NCBI GenBank assembly: GCA_026390775.1
Contig: JAPLFF010000007.1
Coordinates: 1-64,000 of the forward strand
Reading direction: 5' to 3'
DNA: 64,000 nt
Source: Ignavibacteriales bacterium
GTDB taxonomy: Bacteria; Bacteroidota; Ignavibacteria; Ignavibacteriales; Melioribacteraceae
A program made the position numbers and the translations under genes. This document shows, piece after piece, positions 33,810 to 43,184 of the stretch. Each line of letters begins with the position of its first letter. Position 1 is the stretch's first letter. The notes below the pieces were generated by a model. That model had not been told where the DNA came from. It did no database searches and saw nothing but the letters and a program-made list of their open reading frames with translations.

Positions 33810-35340
33810 GCGGGATCTGATCAATTAAGTCCTCTGATGTATAGCCGTATTCGGTCTTTTCTTCAAGTAAAAGATCTGCGGCTAAGCTGTGGATATAAAT
33901 CGCACTAATAAGTGCGTCTTCAATTTCATTTGACTGGGCAAGAAAGCCGGCGATCATTCCGGTAAGAACATCTCCGCTTCCAAATTTTGCTAATCCGGGA
34001 TTACCTGCACTATTAATAAATGTCTCTCCGCCTGGATTAAAAATAATTGTAGGCGCACCTTTTAATACTAAGTAACAACCATTTTCAGTAGAAAATATTT
34101 TGCCATATTTTAATATATTTTTCTCAAGTTCATCTAAGCTAATTCCTATCATATCCGAAAATTCTTTTTGATGAGGTGTTAACACATTCCCTTTTAGATT
34201 CAACTTTTTATATTCCTCATTCCGAAGAGCAAATATTCCATCCGCATCTATTACAAATTTTTTAGATTTATGCTTTTTTAATATTTCGATAACTGCATCA
34301 ATCGTAGATTGATCTCTCCCCAATCCCGGACCAATTGCAACAACATTTGCCCAATTAATTTTATCATCAAGTTCCTTGAGATTTTTATCACTAAGAATTT
34401 CTTGTCCGCTATCTTCATAAGCATAAACAATTGCGCTATCAAGCATCTGCTGAGCAAGTGTTTTAATAGATTTCGGGAATGCAAGAACAGAAGAACCTGC
34501 ACCGCTTCTTAAGACAGCATTTGCAGTTAAGAATGAAGCACCCGGAAGTTTTCCGCTTCCGGCAATAACAAAAACTTTTCCCGCAGAATATTTATGCTGA
34601 TCTAATTTTTTAGCCGGTAATCCGTAATACGCATCTTCCGGCTCAATTAGATAATCTGAAATAATAAGTTTACTGTAAAATTCATTTCCAATTCCAATCG
34701 TTCCCCTTGATATACTTCCGCAATTAACATAACCCTTTCCGTAGAACAATCCAGTCTTGTAGTTAGAAAGTGTAACTGTAAGATCTGCATTGAATACAAC
34801 TTCACCGTAGGCGTTTTCTAAATCTAAACCTGTTGGTAGATCTACCGCAACTTTGAAAGCATTCGACTGATTTATTCTCTCTACAATTTCTTTATAAGGT
34901 TCCGTTAATTCACCACGACTTCCGGTTCCGAGCATCGCATCAATTATTAAAGAACAATCATCAAATTGAGATAGATCTTTTGCACTTTCATAGATCATTA
35001 ATTTAGAAGAAGGATATTCATTAATTAAATTTTTAATAATTCTGAAATTTGTTAAAGCATCTCCTTTTAATTCTTCTTCAGCGCCAAGAGAAATAATTTT
35101 TACAAAATATTCATTTATTATAAAATGACGTGCAACAGCAAATCCATCACCGCCATTATTCCCTTTACCGCAAACAATACCAACATTTTTATTCTCTAAT
35201 TTTTCAGAAAGATTAAGAAGGATATCCTGATAAAGACTTCTCGCTGCATTCTCCATCAAAACAATACTTGGAATACCGAGAGTATTAATTGCAAAGTTGT
35301 CAGCTTCGCGGACCTGCTGTGATGTATAAAGTGGTATCAT
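33775..35340 (-). CDS. nnr: Bifunctional NAD(P)HX epimerase/dehydratase
   Basis: The 521-residue protein has an N-terminal epimerase domain (about 1-215; VCGKGNNGGDGFAVARHF, and DLPTGLD). A C-terminal ribokinase-like ADP-dependent dehydratase follows (about 230-520; AIGPGLGRD, TPHQKEFSDMI, KFGSGDVLTGMIAGFLAQ). Together they repair hydrated NADH and NADPH made by heat or GAPDH side reactions. The length and domain order match the usual bacterial fusion. It is the first gene of a run with the VanZ and YdcF genes. Confidence 0.95.
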   Translation of the reverse strand: MIPLYTSQQVREADNFAINTLGIPSIVLMENAARSLYQDILLNLSEKLENKNVGIVCGKGNNGGDGFAVARHFIINEYFVKIISLGAEEELKGDALTNFRIIKNLINEYPSSKLMIYESAKDLSQFDDCSLIIDAMLGTGSRGELTEPYKEIVERINQSNAFKVAVDLPTGLDLENAYGEVVFNADLTVTLSNYKTGLFYGKGYVNCGSISRGTIGIGNEFYSKLIISDYLIEPEDAYYGLPAKKLDQHKYSAGKVFVIAGSGKLPGASFLTANAVLRSGAGSSVLAFPKSIKTLAQQMLDSAIVYAYEDSGQEILSDKNLKELDDKINWANVVAIGPGLGRDQSTIDAVIEILKKHKSKKFVIDADGIFALRNEEYKKLNLKGNVLTPHQKEFSDMIGISLDELEKNILKYGKIFSTENGCYLVLKGAPTIIFNPGGETFINSAGNPGLAKFGSGDVLTGMIAGFLAQSNEIEDALISAIYIHSLAADLLLEEKTEYGYTSEDLIDQIPHAIKFILNSFV

Positions 35341-35490
35341 AAATGATCCTGTGCGGATTTTCTAAGTGTAAAATAAGAAAGAATTGGGATAAATATTAGT
35401 TATGATTTTTTATGATAACAAAATCTTCGAAATATTAATTTCTTAATTGATAAATTGCTACCCATAATTAATTGTTTTATTACGGGAGAA

Positions 35491-35850
35491 ATGATGATTG
35501 ATAAAAAGGAAATGAAGAAACAATACAAACAAACATTACCATTCATGGGTATTTATCAAATAAAAAATTTTATCAACGGAAAAATATTTATTGGCAACAG
35601 TAAAAATCTTCATGGAAAATCTAACAGCTATAAGTTCCAGTTAAATTCCGGTTTACATATTAACAGAGATCTACAAGAGGATTATATTAAATACGGTGAA
35701 CAAAATTTTACTTTTGAGATACTCGATACATTAGAACCTAAAGACGATCCCGCATATAAATATGATGATGATCTTAAAACATTAGAAGATTTATGGCTTG
35801 AGAAACTTCAACCGTTTGGTGAAAAAGGATATAATAAATTTAAGAAGTAG
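35491..35850 (+). CDS. GIY-YIG-like nuclease family protein
   Basis: A 119-residue protein starting at ATG 35491, which has GGGAG five bases upstream. GIYQIKN...GKIFIGNS has the GIY-YIG spacing; the second motif is FIGNS rather than YIG. NRDLQEDYIKYGEQNFTFEI and LEDLWLEKLQPF-GEKGYN are the usual family continuation, with a candidate catalytic Glu in the last helix. It is perhaps a weak or specialised endonuclease. It lies convergent to nuoN with a one-base gap. Confidence 0.7.
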   Translation: MMIDKKEMKKQYKQTLPFMGIYQIKNFINGKIFIGNSKNLHGKSNSYKFQLNSGLHINRDLQEDYIKYGEQNFTFEILDTLEPKDDPAYKYDDDLKTLEDLWLEKLQPFGEKGYNKFKK

Positions 35851-35851
35851 T

Positions 35852-37282
35852 TTACTTCAATACAGAAGTGATCACATTCATTAGAGTATCTGGAAGAATA
35901 CCAAAAACTAATATTAACAACGCTGCGATTATAACTGCGGTTAAGCTATATGGTGAAATTATAATTTTGAAATCTTCAGCAGCATCTCTGAAATACATAA
36001 ACACAACAACCCGAATATAGAAATAAACACTTATCACGCTTGAAAGCACACCTAAAATTGCAAGCCAAGTTAACTTACTTTGTATAGCCGCAATGAACAC
36101 ATAATATTTTCCGAAGAAACCGGCAAGCGGCGGAATTCCGGCAAGCGCAAACATAAATAGAGCCATCGTCGCTGCAAGAATGGGACTCTTTGCATTTAAT
36201 CCGGCAAAAGAATTTAAATCTATTCTGGAATCGTTCTCTCCTTCAACAATCGAAATAATAGTGAATGCACCAATGTTCATAAATGTATAAGCTGCCAGAT
36301 AAAAAATTATTCCCGCTACACTAAAAACATTTCCTGCGGCAAGACCGATTGCCATATAACCCGCATGAGAGATTGATGAGTAAGCAAGCATTCTTTTCAA
36401 ATTTGTTTGAGAGATTGCAACAATACTTCCAAATAACATTGAGAGAGCAGAGATTGTTGCAAAGTAAGGTTGGAAAACATTCGGTGCATTAAAATTAAAA
36501 ACAACCGATAAAATGATTATCAATACACTGAAGGCTGCAGCCTTACCGATTGTGGACATAAGTGAAGCAACTGTCGTTGCCGAACCTTGATATACATCCG
36601 GCACCCACATGTGAAAAGGAACAGCTGCAATTTTAAAACTAAATCCGATCAAGAAAAAAATCATTCCAAGAATAAAAATTATATTTGATGAATAACCAAC
36701 AAAATTTTCAACCAAGTTTTGGACACTAGTTGTTCCCGTGGCTCCGTAGATCAATGCAATGCCGTAAACAATAAATCCCGTTGCAAAAGCACCAAGTAAA
36801 AAATATTTCATTGATGCTTCATTAGCAGAAAGTTTTTTGCGGTTGATTCCCGCGAGGACATAAAAGCAGATCGACATCAGCTCTAAACCCATGAAGATCA
36901 TTATAATATCTTTAGCGCCGGACATCACCATCATTCCTAATACCGCTGATTGAATGAGAATATAATACTCACCGAAATAAGTGCCGTATTTTTTTAGATA
37001 ATCAATTGATGAAAGAACAACAAGCGCGGCACCGATATTAAAAATGAAATTGAAGATTGCCGGTTTGCCTCCCACTTCAATCATTCCGCCAAACAAAACA
37101 AAATTTTGATTTATGTTAAACACAGAATAAAATGCAGTTGCAAAAAACATTGCAATTGAAAACCAAGGAAGGATTTGCTCGCTCTTCTTAGTATAGATCT
37201 CGATTAGAACCGATAATACAATTCCAACTCCAATTATAATTTGAGGCATCAATAAAAAATATTCGTAATTATTTTGTGGCAT
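35852..37282 (-). CDS. nuoN: NADH-quinone oxidoreductase subunit N
   Basis: The 476-residue protein has about 14 transmembrane helices and antiporter-like signatures: MGLELMSICFYVLAG, the Lys-bearing TM7 region KIAAVPFHMWVPDVYQGSAT, TNLKRMLAYSSISHAGYMAI and GIPPLAGFFGKYYVF. It is one of three proton-pumping subunits of complex I. It is the last gene of the asnS-nuoJKLMN run, ten bases after nuoM. Confidence 0.97.
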   Translation of the reverse strand: MPQNNYEYFLLMPQIIIGVGIVLSVLIEIYTKKSEQILPWFSIAMFFATAFYSVFNINQNFVLFGGMIEVGGKPAIFNFIFNIGAALVVLSSIDYLKKYGTYFGEYYILIQSAVLGMMVMSGAKDIIMIFMGLELMSICFYVLAGINRKKLSANEASMKYFLLGAFATGFIVYGIALIYGATGTTSVQNLVENFVGYSSNIIFILGMIFFLIGFSFKIAAVPFHMWVPDVYQGSATTVASLMSTIGKAAAFSVLIIILSVVFNFNAPNVFQPYFATISALSMLFGSIVAISQTNLKRMLAYSSISHAGYMAIGLAAGNVFSVAGIIFYLAAYTFMNIGAFTIISIVEGENDSRIDLNSFAGLNAKSPILAATMALFMFALAGIPPLAGFFGKYYVFIAAIQSKLTWLAILGVLSSVISVYFYIRVVVFMYFRDAAEDFKIIISPYSLTAVIIAALLILVFGILPDTLMNVITSVLK

Positions 37283-37292
37283 AAGCTATATT

Positions 37293-38819
37293 CTATTTAA
37301 ACAAATTTATTGTATATGAACCAACTTGCTGAAGTATTGATTGCGTTGATGCTTCAGTAAGTTTTAAGAATGTACTCGGGTAAACACCAATCCAAACTAT
37401 GAAAACAAAAATCGGTACAACCACAATCATCTCTCGCAAGTTCATATCGGTCAATTTGTGTTTCAATTCTTCATTTTTTACTTCACCAAAAACAACACGC
37501 TGATACATCCACAACATATAAACTGCAGATAAGATTACTCCCGTTGCGGCAAAAATTGTAAACCACCAACTGTTCAGAACAGATGATTTGAACGAACCGA
37601 TCAAAATCAAAAACTCTCCGATAAATCCGTTCAATCCAGGTAAACCGATTGATGACAACATCGCTATCATCAACACAGTTGAATATAATGGAACGAGTTT
37701 AGCAATTCCTCCATAAAAAGAAATCTCGCGGTGATGTGTTCTTTCATATAGAATACCTACTAAAAGAAATAACGCTCCCGTGGATAAACCGTGATTGATC
37801 ATTTGAATAACCGCACCTTGAACAGATTCGATAGTCATTGCAAAAATTCCGAGCACAACAAATCCAAGATGGGAAACGGAAGAATACGCAACCAACTTTT
37901 TCATATCGGTCTGCACCATCGAAACAAGCGCACCGTAAATAATTCCTATAACAGCAAGCACAGAAATGATTGGCGCAAATTGAACTGACGATTGTGGAAA
38001 CAAAGGCAGACAAAATCGAATCAAACCATAAGTTCCCATCTTCAACAATACTCCGGCAAGAATAACAGAACCGGCAGTAGGTGCTTCAACGTGCGCATCG
38101 GGCAGCCACGTATGAAGTGGAAAGATCGGAACCTTGATTGCAAAGCTCAAGAAGAACGCTCCGAACATCCACGATTGAATTTCGTGAGGAATTGTTGGAC
38201 CAACTTTATAAAGATCTAATAAGTTCGTTGTAAAATATCCAAGCGTGCTTGAAGCATAAACCGCCAGCCAGATAATTGCAACAAGCATTAACAAACTTCC
38301 GAACATTGTGAAGATAAAAAATTTAACTGCGGCGTAAATTTTTCTTTCACCGCCCCAAATACCGATGATGAAGTACATCGGGATGAGCATTGCTTCCCAG
38401 AAAATATAGAACAAGAAAATATCGAGCGAAATAAAAACGCCGAGCATTCCGACTTCGAGAAAGAGCATAGAGAATGTGAACATCTTCACATTTTTTTCAA
38501 TCGCTTTCCAAGTTGAAAGAAGTGTAAGCGGGGTTAAAAATGTTGTAAGTAGAACAAGAAGAAGTGAAATTCCGTCAACACCAACATGATAGCTGATGTT
38601 CAAACTTTTTATCCAAACAATTTGATGAATAAATTGGAATTGGGAATTGGCGGAATCGAATCCAAAATAAACAATCAATGAAATAATAAATGCAATAAGA
38701 GATATTGCTAAACCAAACCAGCGGATGAGCTGTTTCTGTTCTTGCTTGAAGAATAGAACAAGCACGCTTCCGATGATCGGAGTAAGTAGTAAATATGTTA
38801 AGAGTAAGTTTTGTTTCAT
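37293..38819 (-). CDS. nuoM: NADH-quinone oxidoreductase subunit M
   Basis: The 508-residue multi-span subunit has HVGVDGISLLLVLLTTFLTP, FWEAMLIPMYFIIGIWGG (conserved Glu on TM5), the AIKVPIFPLHTWLPDAHVEA loop with its Lys, and DMKKLVAYSSVSHLGFVVLG. It pumps protons in complex I. A 94-base gap carrying a dispersed inverted repeat separates it from nuoL upstream. Confidence 0.97.
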   Translation of the reverse strand: MKQNLLLTYLLLTPIIGSVLVLFFKQEQKQLIRWFGLAISLIAFIISLIVYFGFDSANSQFQFIHQIVWIKSLNISYHVGVDGISLLLVLLTTFLTPLTLLSTWKAIEKNVKMFTFSMLFLEVGMLGVFISLDIFLFYIFWEAMLIPMYFIIGIWGGERKIYAAVKFFIFTMFGSLLMLVAIIWLAVYASSTLGYFTTNLLDLYKVGPTIPHEIQSWMFGAFFLSFAIKVPIFPLHTWLPDAHVEAPTAGSVILAGVLLKMGTYGLIRFCLPLFPQSSVQFAPIISVLAVIGIIYGALVSMVQTDMKKLVAYSSVSHLGFVVLGIFAMTIESVQGAVIQMINHGLSTGALFLLVGILYERTHHREISFYGGIAKLVPLYSTVLMIAMLSSIGLPGLNGFIGEFLILIGSFKSSVLNSWWFTIFAATGVILSAVYMLWMYQRVVFGEVKNEELKHKLTDMNLREMIVVVPIFVFIVWIGVYPSTFLKLTEASTQSILQQVGSYTINLFK

Positions 38820-38828
38820 AAGATTTAA

Positions 38829-38920
38829 ATTTTTCTTTGCGTCCTTCGCGAAATCCTTTGCGACCTTTGCGTTAAAGCTCTTAACCGCAGAGAACGCAAA
38901 GAAGGCGCAGAGTTTACAAA
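38829..38920. repeat. Dispersed AACGCAAAG-type inverted repeat between nuoL and nuoM
   Basis: The plus strand reads CTTTGCGTCCTTCGCGAAAT, CCTTTGCGACCTTTGCGTTA, then TTAACCGCAGAGAACGCAAA and GAAGGCGCAGAG. The halves form one large inverted repeat of GCAAAG/GCAGAG units. Similar non-coding repeats are common in environmental genomes of this group (recalled knowledge). It would form a long hairpin in the nuo mRNA. Confidence 0.75.
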
Positions 38921-40860
38921 CTAAGTATCAACCATAAAAGAACTAATGCAATTCCCGCCATCATAATTAATGCATAGGATTGCGCAACTCCGGTTTGAAT
39001 TTTTCTAATTACACCAGAACCTTTTTCTACAAGCGAAGCAACACCATTTACCATTCCGTCAATGAATTTTACATCAAAGATTTTCCACAAAAATTTCTCA
39101 CTTCCCTTTTGTATCGGCTGAACTACTGACGCTTCGTAAACCTCATCAACAAAATATTTATTTAGAAGTAAGTTGTATAATCCTTTGAACTTGTTGGAGA
39201 CATTTTCGGCAATCTGAGGATTTTTTCTATAAACATGCAGAGCAAAGTATAGAGCACTTAAAACTGCTGCGACAGAAACAGCCATTAATAAAATTTCTTC
39301 TAAATGAGTATGATCACCATACAGCGCCAATTTATTCATAGCCGGTGCATAGATTGGTTCAAGCCAACCTTCAAATAAATTACCATGCTCTCCCGCAAAA
39401 ACTTTTGGTAGGCCAATATATCCACCGATTACAGAAAGTACTGCAAGAATTATCAAAGGGACAGTCATTAATGCTGGTGATTCATGCGGATGAATATGAT
39501 GATGATCAAATCTTTCTTTACCGTAAAATGTTAGTGAAACTAATCTGAACATGTAGAACGCGGTTAACATTGCGGTAATCGCACCAATCAACCAAAATAC
39601 AAATCCGCCGTTCGCATAAGCGCTCCACAAAATTTCATCTTTGCTGAAGAATCCGGAAAAACCAGGAACACCTGAGATAGCAAGAGTTGCAATAAAAAAT
39701 GTTAGAAAAGTTTTCGGCATATATTTTTTTAAACCACCGTATTTTTGAATGTTCTGCTCATCATGCATTCCATGAATTACAGAACCGGCACCAAGAAATA
39801 AAAGTGCTTTGAAAAATGCGTGAGTCATCACATGAAAAATTGATGCGCTGAATGCACCAACGCCTGCTGCAAGAAACATGTATCCTAATTGACTTACTGT
39901 TGAGTAAGCTAAAACTTTTTTAATATCATTCTGAACTAAACCAATTGTCGCAGCCATGATTGCAGTCAGTAATCCGATAACTGCAACTACTGTCATTATA
40001 GCAGGAGCGGAAGCAAAAATTATTGATGCACGCGAAACCATATAAACACCGGCAGTGACCATCGTAGCAGCATGTATGAGCGCTGAAACCGGAGTTGGAC
40101 CAGCCATTGCATCGGGCAGCCAGACGAACAAAGGAATTTGTGCAGACTTACCGGTAGCACCAATGAACAAAAATAGTGCGATCAAACCAAATGTTGATTC
40201 TGCAATTGGGAAAGATGCAGCTCTCGCAAAAACTTCTTTGAAGTTGAGTGAATCAAAAGTCATGTAGATTAAAAACATTCCAAGTAGAAATCCGAAATCA
40301 CCAATTCTGTTAACTACAAAAGCTTTTTTAGCCGCTTGTGATGTTGTTCCCTTTTCAAATTTTCTATCATACCAGAAACCAATCAATAAATAAGAACAGA
40401 GCCCGACACCCTCCCATCCAAGAAAAAGAACAACGAAGTTATCGCCCAAAACCAAATTCATCATCGCAAAGATGAAAAGATTTAGATAAGCAAAGAATCT
40501 CCAGAAACCTTTATCACCGTGCATATAACCGATAGAGTAAACGTGGATTAAAAATCCTACGCCGGTTACAATTAAAGACATTGTAAGAGAAAGTTGATCA
40601 ACCAGGTAAGCAAATTTTATTTGAAGTCCACCGACATTTAGCCATGAAAACAAATTAACAGTATTAGATCTGTTTTCAATTGGAAGTCCAACCGTTTGGA
40701 TAAAAGCACCGAGAACAATTAGAAAAGAAAGTCCAATAGTAGCACTGCCGATTAGACCAATTACTTTTTCGTTCTTGATTTTTCTTCCGAACAATCCGTT
40801 AATTAAAAATCCAAGTAACGGCAAAAGTGTTGTTAGGTATATAAGATTTATCATTACCAT
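38914..40860 (-). CDS. nuoL: NADH-quinone oxidoreductase subunit L
   Basis: The 648-residue subunit has the NuoL marks [77 protein letters not shown] and a C-terminal amphipathic helix with a final membrane span. It carries the distal proton channel and the lateral helix of complex I. Its ATG overlaps the nuoK stop by seven bases. An internal Met two codons on is an alternative start. Confidence 0.97.
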   Translation of the reverse strand: MVMINLIYLTTLLPLLGFLINGLFGRKIKNEKVIGLIGSATIGLSFLIVLGAFIQTVGLPIENRSNTVNLFSWLNVGGLQIKFAYLVDQLSLTMSLIVTGVGFLIHVYSIGYMHGDKGFWRFFAYLNLFIFAMMNLVLGDNFVVLFLGWEGVGLCSYLLIGFWYDRKFEKGTTSQAAKKAFVVNRIGDFGFLLGMFLIYMTFDSLNFKEVFARAASFPIAESTFGLIALFLFIGATGKSAQIPLFVWLPDAMAGPTPVSALIHAATMVTAGVYMVSRASIIFASAPAIMTVVAVIGLLTAIMAATIGLVQNDIKKVLAYSTVSQLGYMFLAAGVGAFSASIFHVMTHAFFKALLFLGAGSVIHGMHDEQNIQKYGGLKKYMPKTFLTFFIATLAISGVPGFSGFFSKDEILWSAYANGGFVFWLIGAITAMLTAFYMFRLVSLTFYGKERFDHHHIHPHESPALMTVPLIILAVLSVIGGYIGLPKVFAGEHGNLFEGWLEPIYAPAMNKLALYGDHTHLEEILLMAVSVAAVLSALYFALHVYRKNPQIAENVSNKFKGLYNLLLNKYFVDEVYEASVVQPIQKGSEKFLWKIFDVKFIDGMVNGVASLVEKGSGVIRKIQTGVAQSYALIMMAGIALVLLWLILSL

Positions 40861-41162
40861 TTGAAGATATTTATCTCGTCAATGTTGACTGTCTTTTTAT
40901 TTCTAAATATTGCAATGATGATTGCCAAACCTACTGCTGCTTCTGCGGCGGCAACTGTCATAACAAAGAATACAAAAACTTGTCCGATGGAATTTCCAAG
41001 GTAAGATGAAAAAGTTACAAGAGTTAGATTCGCAGAGTTCAGCATAAGTTCAATACACATGAACACCACAATCGCGTTTCTTCTGATAAGTACTCCAGCA
41101 ACACCTACACAAAACATGAAGGCACTGAGTATAAGATAATATTCCATTGGTAACGATGACAT
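40854..41162 (-). CDS. nuoK: NADH-quinone oxidoreductase subunit K
   Basis: This 102-residue protein has three transmembrane helices with the buried glutamates of NuoK in [16 protein letters not shown] and [17 protein letters not shown]. It is part of the proton route between quinone site and antiporter subunits. It overlaps nuoL by seven bases. A 105-base gap with an inverted repeat lies between it and nuoJ. Confidence 0.97.
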   Translation of the reverse strand: MSSLPMEYYLILSAFMFCVGVAGVLIRRNAIVVFMCIELMLNSANLTLVTFSSYLGNSIGQVFVFFVMTVAAAEAAVGLAIIIAIFRNKKTVNIDEINIFKW

Positions 41163-41167
41163 TTTTT

Positions 41168-41262
41168 TCTCTCCATGTCATTCTGAGGAGTGTAACGACG
41201 AAGAATCTCTAATTCATATGTATTGAGATTCTTCCCCCGATTTTCATCGGGGTCAGAATGGC
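41168..41262. repeat. Dispersed TGTCATTCTGA inverted repeat between nuoJ and nuoK
   Basis: CATGTCATTCTGAGGAGTGT, GAAGAATCTC, GAGATTCTTC and GGGGTCAGAATGGCA form a near-palindrome; an internal CCCCGATTTTCATCGGGG hairpin is also present. A fragment of the same family (GTCATTCTGAGCTTGTCGAA) lies at 50755-50774. It resembles the GTCATTCTGAG repeats seen in many genomes (recalled knowledge). Confidence 0.75.
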
Positions 41263-41267
41263 AAACA

Positions 41268-41783
41268 TTACTCGAATTTTTTCTTTGCTAAAACCATAGC
41301 TCCAATTGTTGCAGCAAGAAGTAAAAATCCTGCAACCTCAAAAGGAATTATATAATTTGTATAAAGCTGTTGACCAATTGCTTGAATTGTTCCGGCTTTA
41401 ACACTGGCTGTTTCATCTGGTGTTAATGTACGGGAAGGACTTCCGTGAAAAATTAAATAAGCCACTTGAACAAATACAAATGCACTAATTAGAATTGCAA
41501 AAAATTTAATGGCGCGTTTATCAGCAAATAATTTGTGTTCAGTTTCTGTGTTCAATAACATAAGAACAAAAAGGAATAAAACCATAATTGCACCGGCATA
41601 CACAATAACTTGAACAACAGCAATAAACTGAGCATTAAGCAGTAAGTATAAACCGGCAAGTGCAAAAAAATTAAGGACTAAAAATACAGCGCAGATTACT
41701 GGACTCTTGCGTGTGATCATCACAACAGATGATGTTGCGGCTACTGATGCGAGAACAATAAATAGAATTATCTGTACATTCAT
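41268..41783 (-). CDS. nuoJ: NADH-quinone oxidoreductase subunit J
   Basis: The 171-residue protein has five transmembrane helices. FIAVVQVIVYAGAIMVLFLF with FVLMLLN is the NuoJ signature, including the pi-bulge helix. It begins two bases after the asnS stop. nuoA-I are not in the window, so the pump subunits J-N are encoded apart from them or beyond the edges of view. Confidence 0.97.
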   Translation of the reverse strand: MNVQIILFIVLASVAATSSVVMITRKSPVICAVFLVLNFFALAGLYLLLNAQFIAVVQVIVYAGAIMVLFLFVLMLLNTETEHKLFADKRAIKFFAILISAFVFVQVAYLIFHGSPSRTLTPDETASVKAGTIQAIGQQLYTNYIIPFEVAGFLLLAATIGAMVLAKKKFE

Positions 41784-41785
41784 TC

Positions 41786-43084
41786 TTAAGGTGTATTCCT
41801 ATAAATCATTCTTGGGAATGGAATCGCTTCGCGTAAATGTTCTAATCCGCAAATCCAGCTTACTGTTCTTTCGAGTCCAAGACCAAATCCGGCGTGAGGA
41901 ACAGAACCGAATCGTCTTAAATCCAGATACCATTCAAAAAAAGGTTGCGGCAAATTATGTTCTTTAATTCTTTCAAGTAAAAAATCTAAATTGTCTTCAC
42001 GCTGACTTCCGCCAATAATTTCTCCGTATCCTTCCGGTGCAATTACATCAACTGCAAGAGCTACTTTGGGATTTTCCGGATCGCGTTTCATGTAAAATGC
42101 TTTTACCTCGGATGGATAACGATGAATCATTACCGGGCGATCGAATTCTTCACCGATCAATGTTTCGTCGGTTCCGCCAAGATCATTGCCCCATTGGAAA
42201 TCAACACCTTTCTTTTTCAAAATCTCAACAGCTTCTGTATAAGATATTCTTGTGAAAGGTCTTTTCACACATTCAAGCTTGGATATATCGCGTTCAATTT
42301 CTTTTAATTCTTCTTTCATTTCAGAAAGGACTGTCTGAACAATATACTCTAAAAATTCTTCTGCAAGATCCATATCATCATCAAGATCGTAGAAAGCCAT
42401 TTCCGGTTCAACCATCCAGAATTCGGTTAAGTGTCTGCGTGTCTTAGATTTTTCTGCACGAAATGTCGGACCGAAGGAATATACTTTTCCAAGTGCCATA
42501 GCACCGCTCTCTTCGTAAAGTTGTCCTGATTGTGTCAGATATGCTTTGCCGAGATCAAAATATTCCATTTCAAAAAGTGTAGAAGTTCCTTCGCAAGCAT
42601 TCGGCGTTATGATCGGCGGATCGAATAATACAAATCCTCGTTCATCAAAGAAATCGCGGATAGCTTTTACAACGCGTGCACGGATTTTTAATATCGCAAC
42701 TTGTTTTTTAGAACGAACCCAAAGATGACAGTTATCAATTAGAAATTCTATCCCATGTTCCTTTGGTGTGATCGGGTATTCGCTTGCAACGGAAATTATT
42801 TTTACATCGGTGGCATCAAGCTCGTAACCGCCCACAGACCTCGGTTCAGTTTTAACTTTTCCGGTTACTTCAAATGATGATTCTTGTGTGAGCTTATCGG
42901 CATTTTCAAAAATTTCATCTGTAACATTTCCTTTGAACACAACACATTGGACATACCCGCTGCCGTCCCGCATAATTAAAAATTTGATTTTACCGCTGGA
43001 TCTTTTGTTATAGAGCCACCCTTTTAAGGTAACTTCTTTGCCTACATGATCTTTTAGATCTTTAATATAAACCGAAGGTCTCAT
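41786..43084 (-). CDS. asnS: Asparaginyl-tRNA synthetase
   Basis: The 432-residue class II synthetase has an OB-fold anticodon domain (about 15-100; [20 protein letters not shown]). The class II core follows, with motif 2 [20 protein letters not shown] and motif 3 [36 protein letters not shown] supports AsnRS rather than AspRS. It charges tRNA-Asn with Asn. It is directly followed by nuoJ, an unusual partner. Confidence 0.95.
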   Translation of the reverse strand: MRPSVYIKDLKDHVGKEVTLKGWLYNKRSSGKIKFLIMRDGSGYVQCVVFKGNVTDEIFENADKLTQESSFEVTGKVKTEPRSVGGYELDATDVKIISVASEYPITPKEHGIEFLIDNCHLWVRSKKQVAILKIRARVVKAIRDFFDERGFVLFDPPIITPNACEGTSTLFEMEYFDLGKAYLTQSGQLYEESGAMALGKVYSFGPTFRAEKSKTRRHLTEFWMVEPEMAFYDLDDDMDLAEEFLEYIVQTVLSEMKEELKEIERDISKLECVKRPFTRISYTEAVEILKKKGVDFQWGNDLGGTDETLIGEEFDRPVMIHRYPSEVKAFYMKRDPENPKVALAVDVIAPEGYGEIIGGSQREDNLDFLLERIKEHNLPQPFFEWYLDLRRFGSVPHAGFGLGLERTVSWICGLEHLREAIPFPRMIYRNTP

Positions 43085-43184
43085 TTAAGTAATTTTTATT
43101 TGAAAATCGGTTTCAAATATAACTAAGAGCTTGTTAATAATGCAAAAGAGAGAAAAACTTAAATCGGGTTAGTAAAATCAAAAA

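Noticed and set aside
37744-38219. Overlapping frames on both strands inside nuoM
   Set aside because: They are shadows of the clear membrane-protein coding frame and have no start signals.
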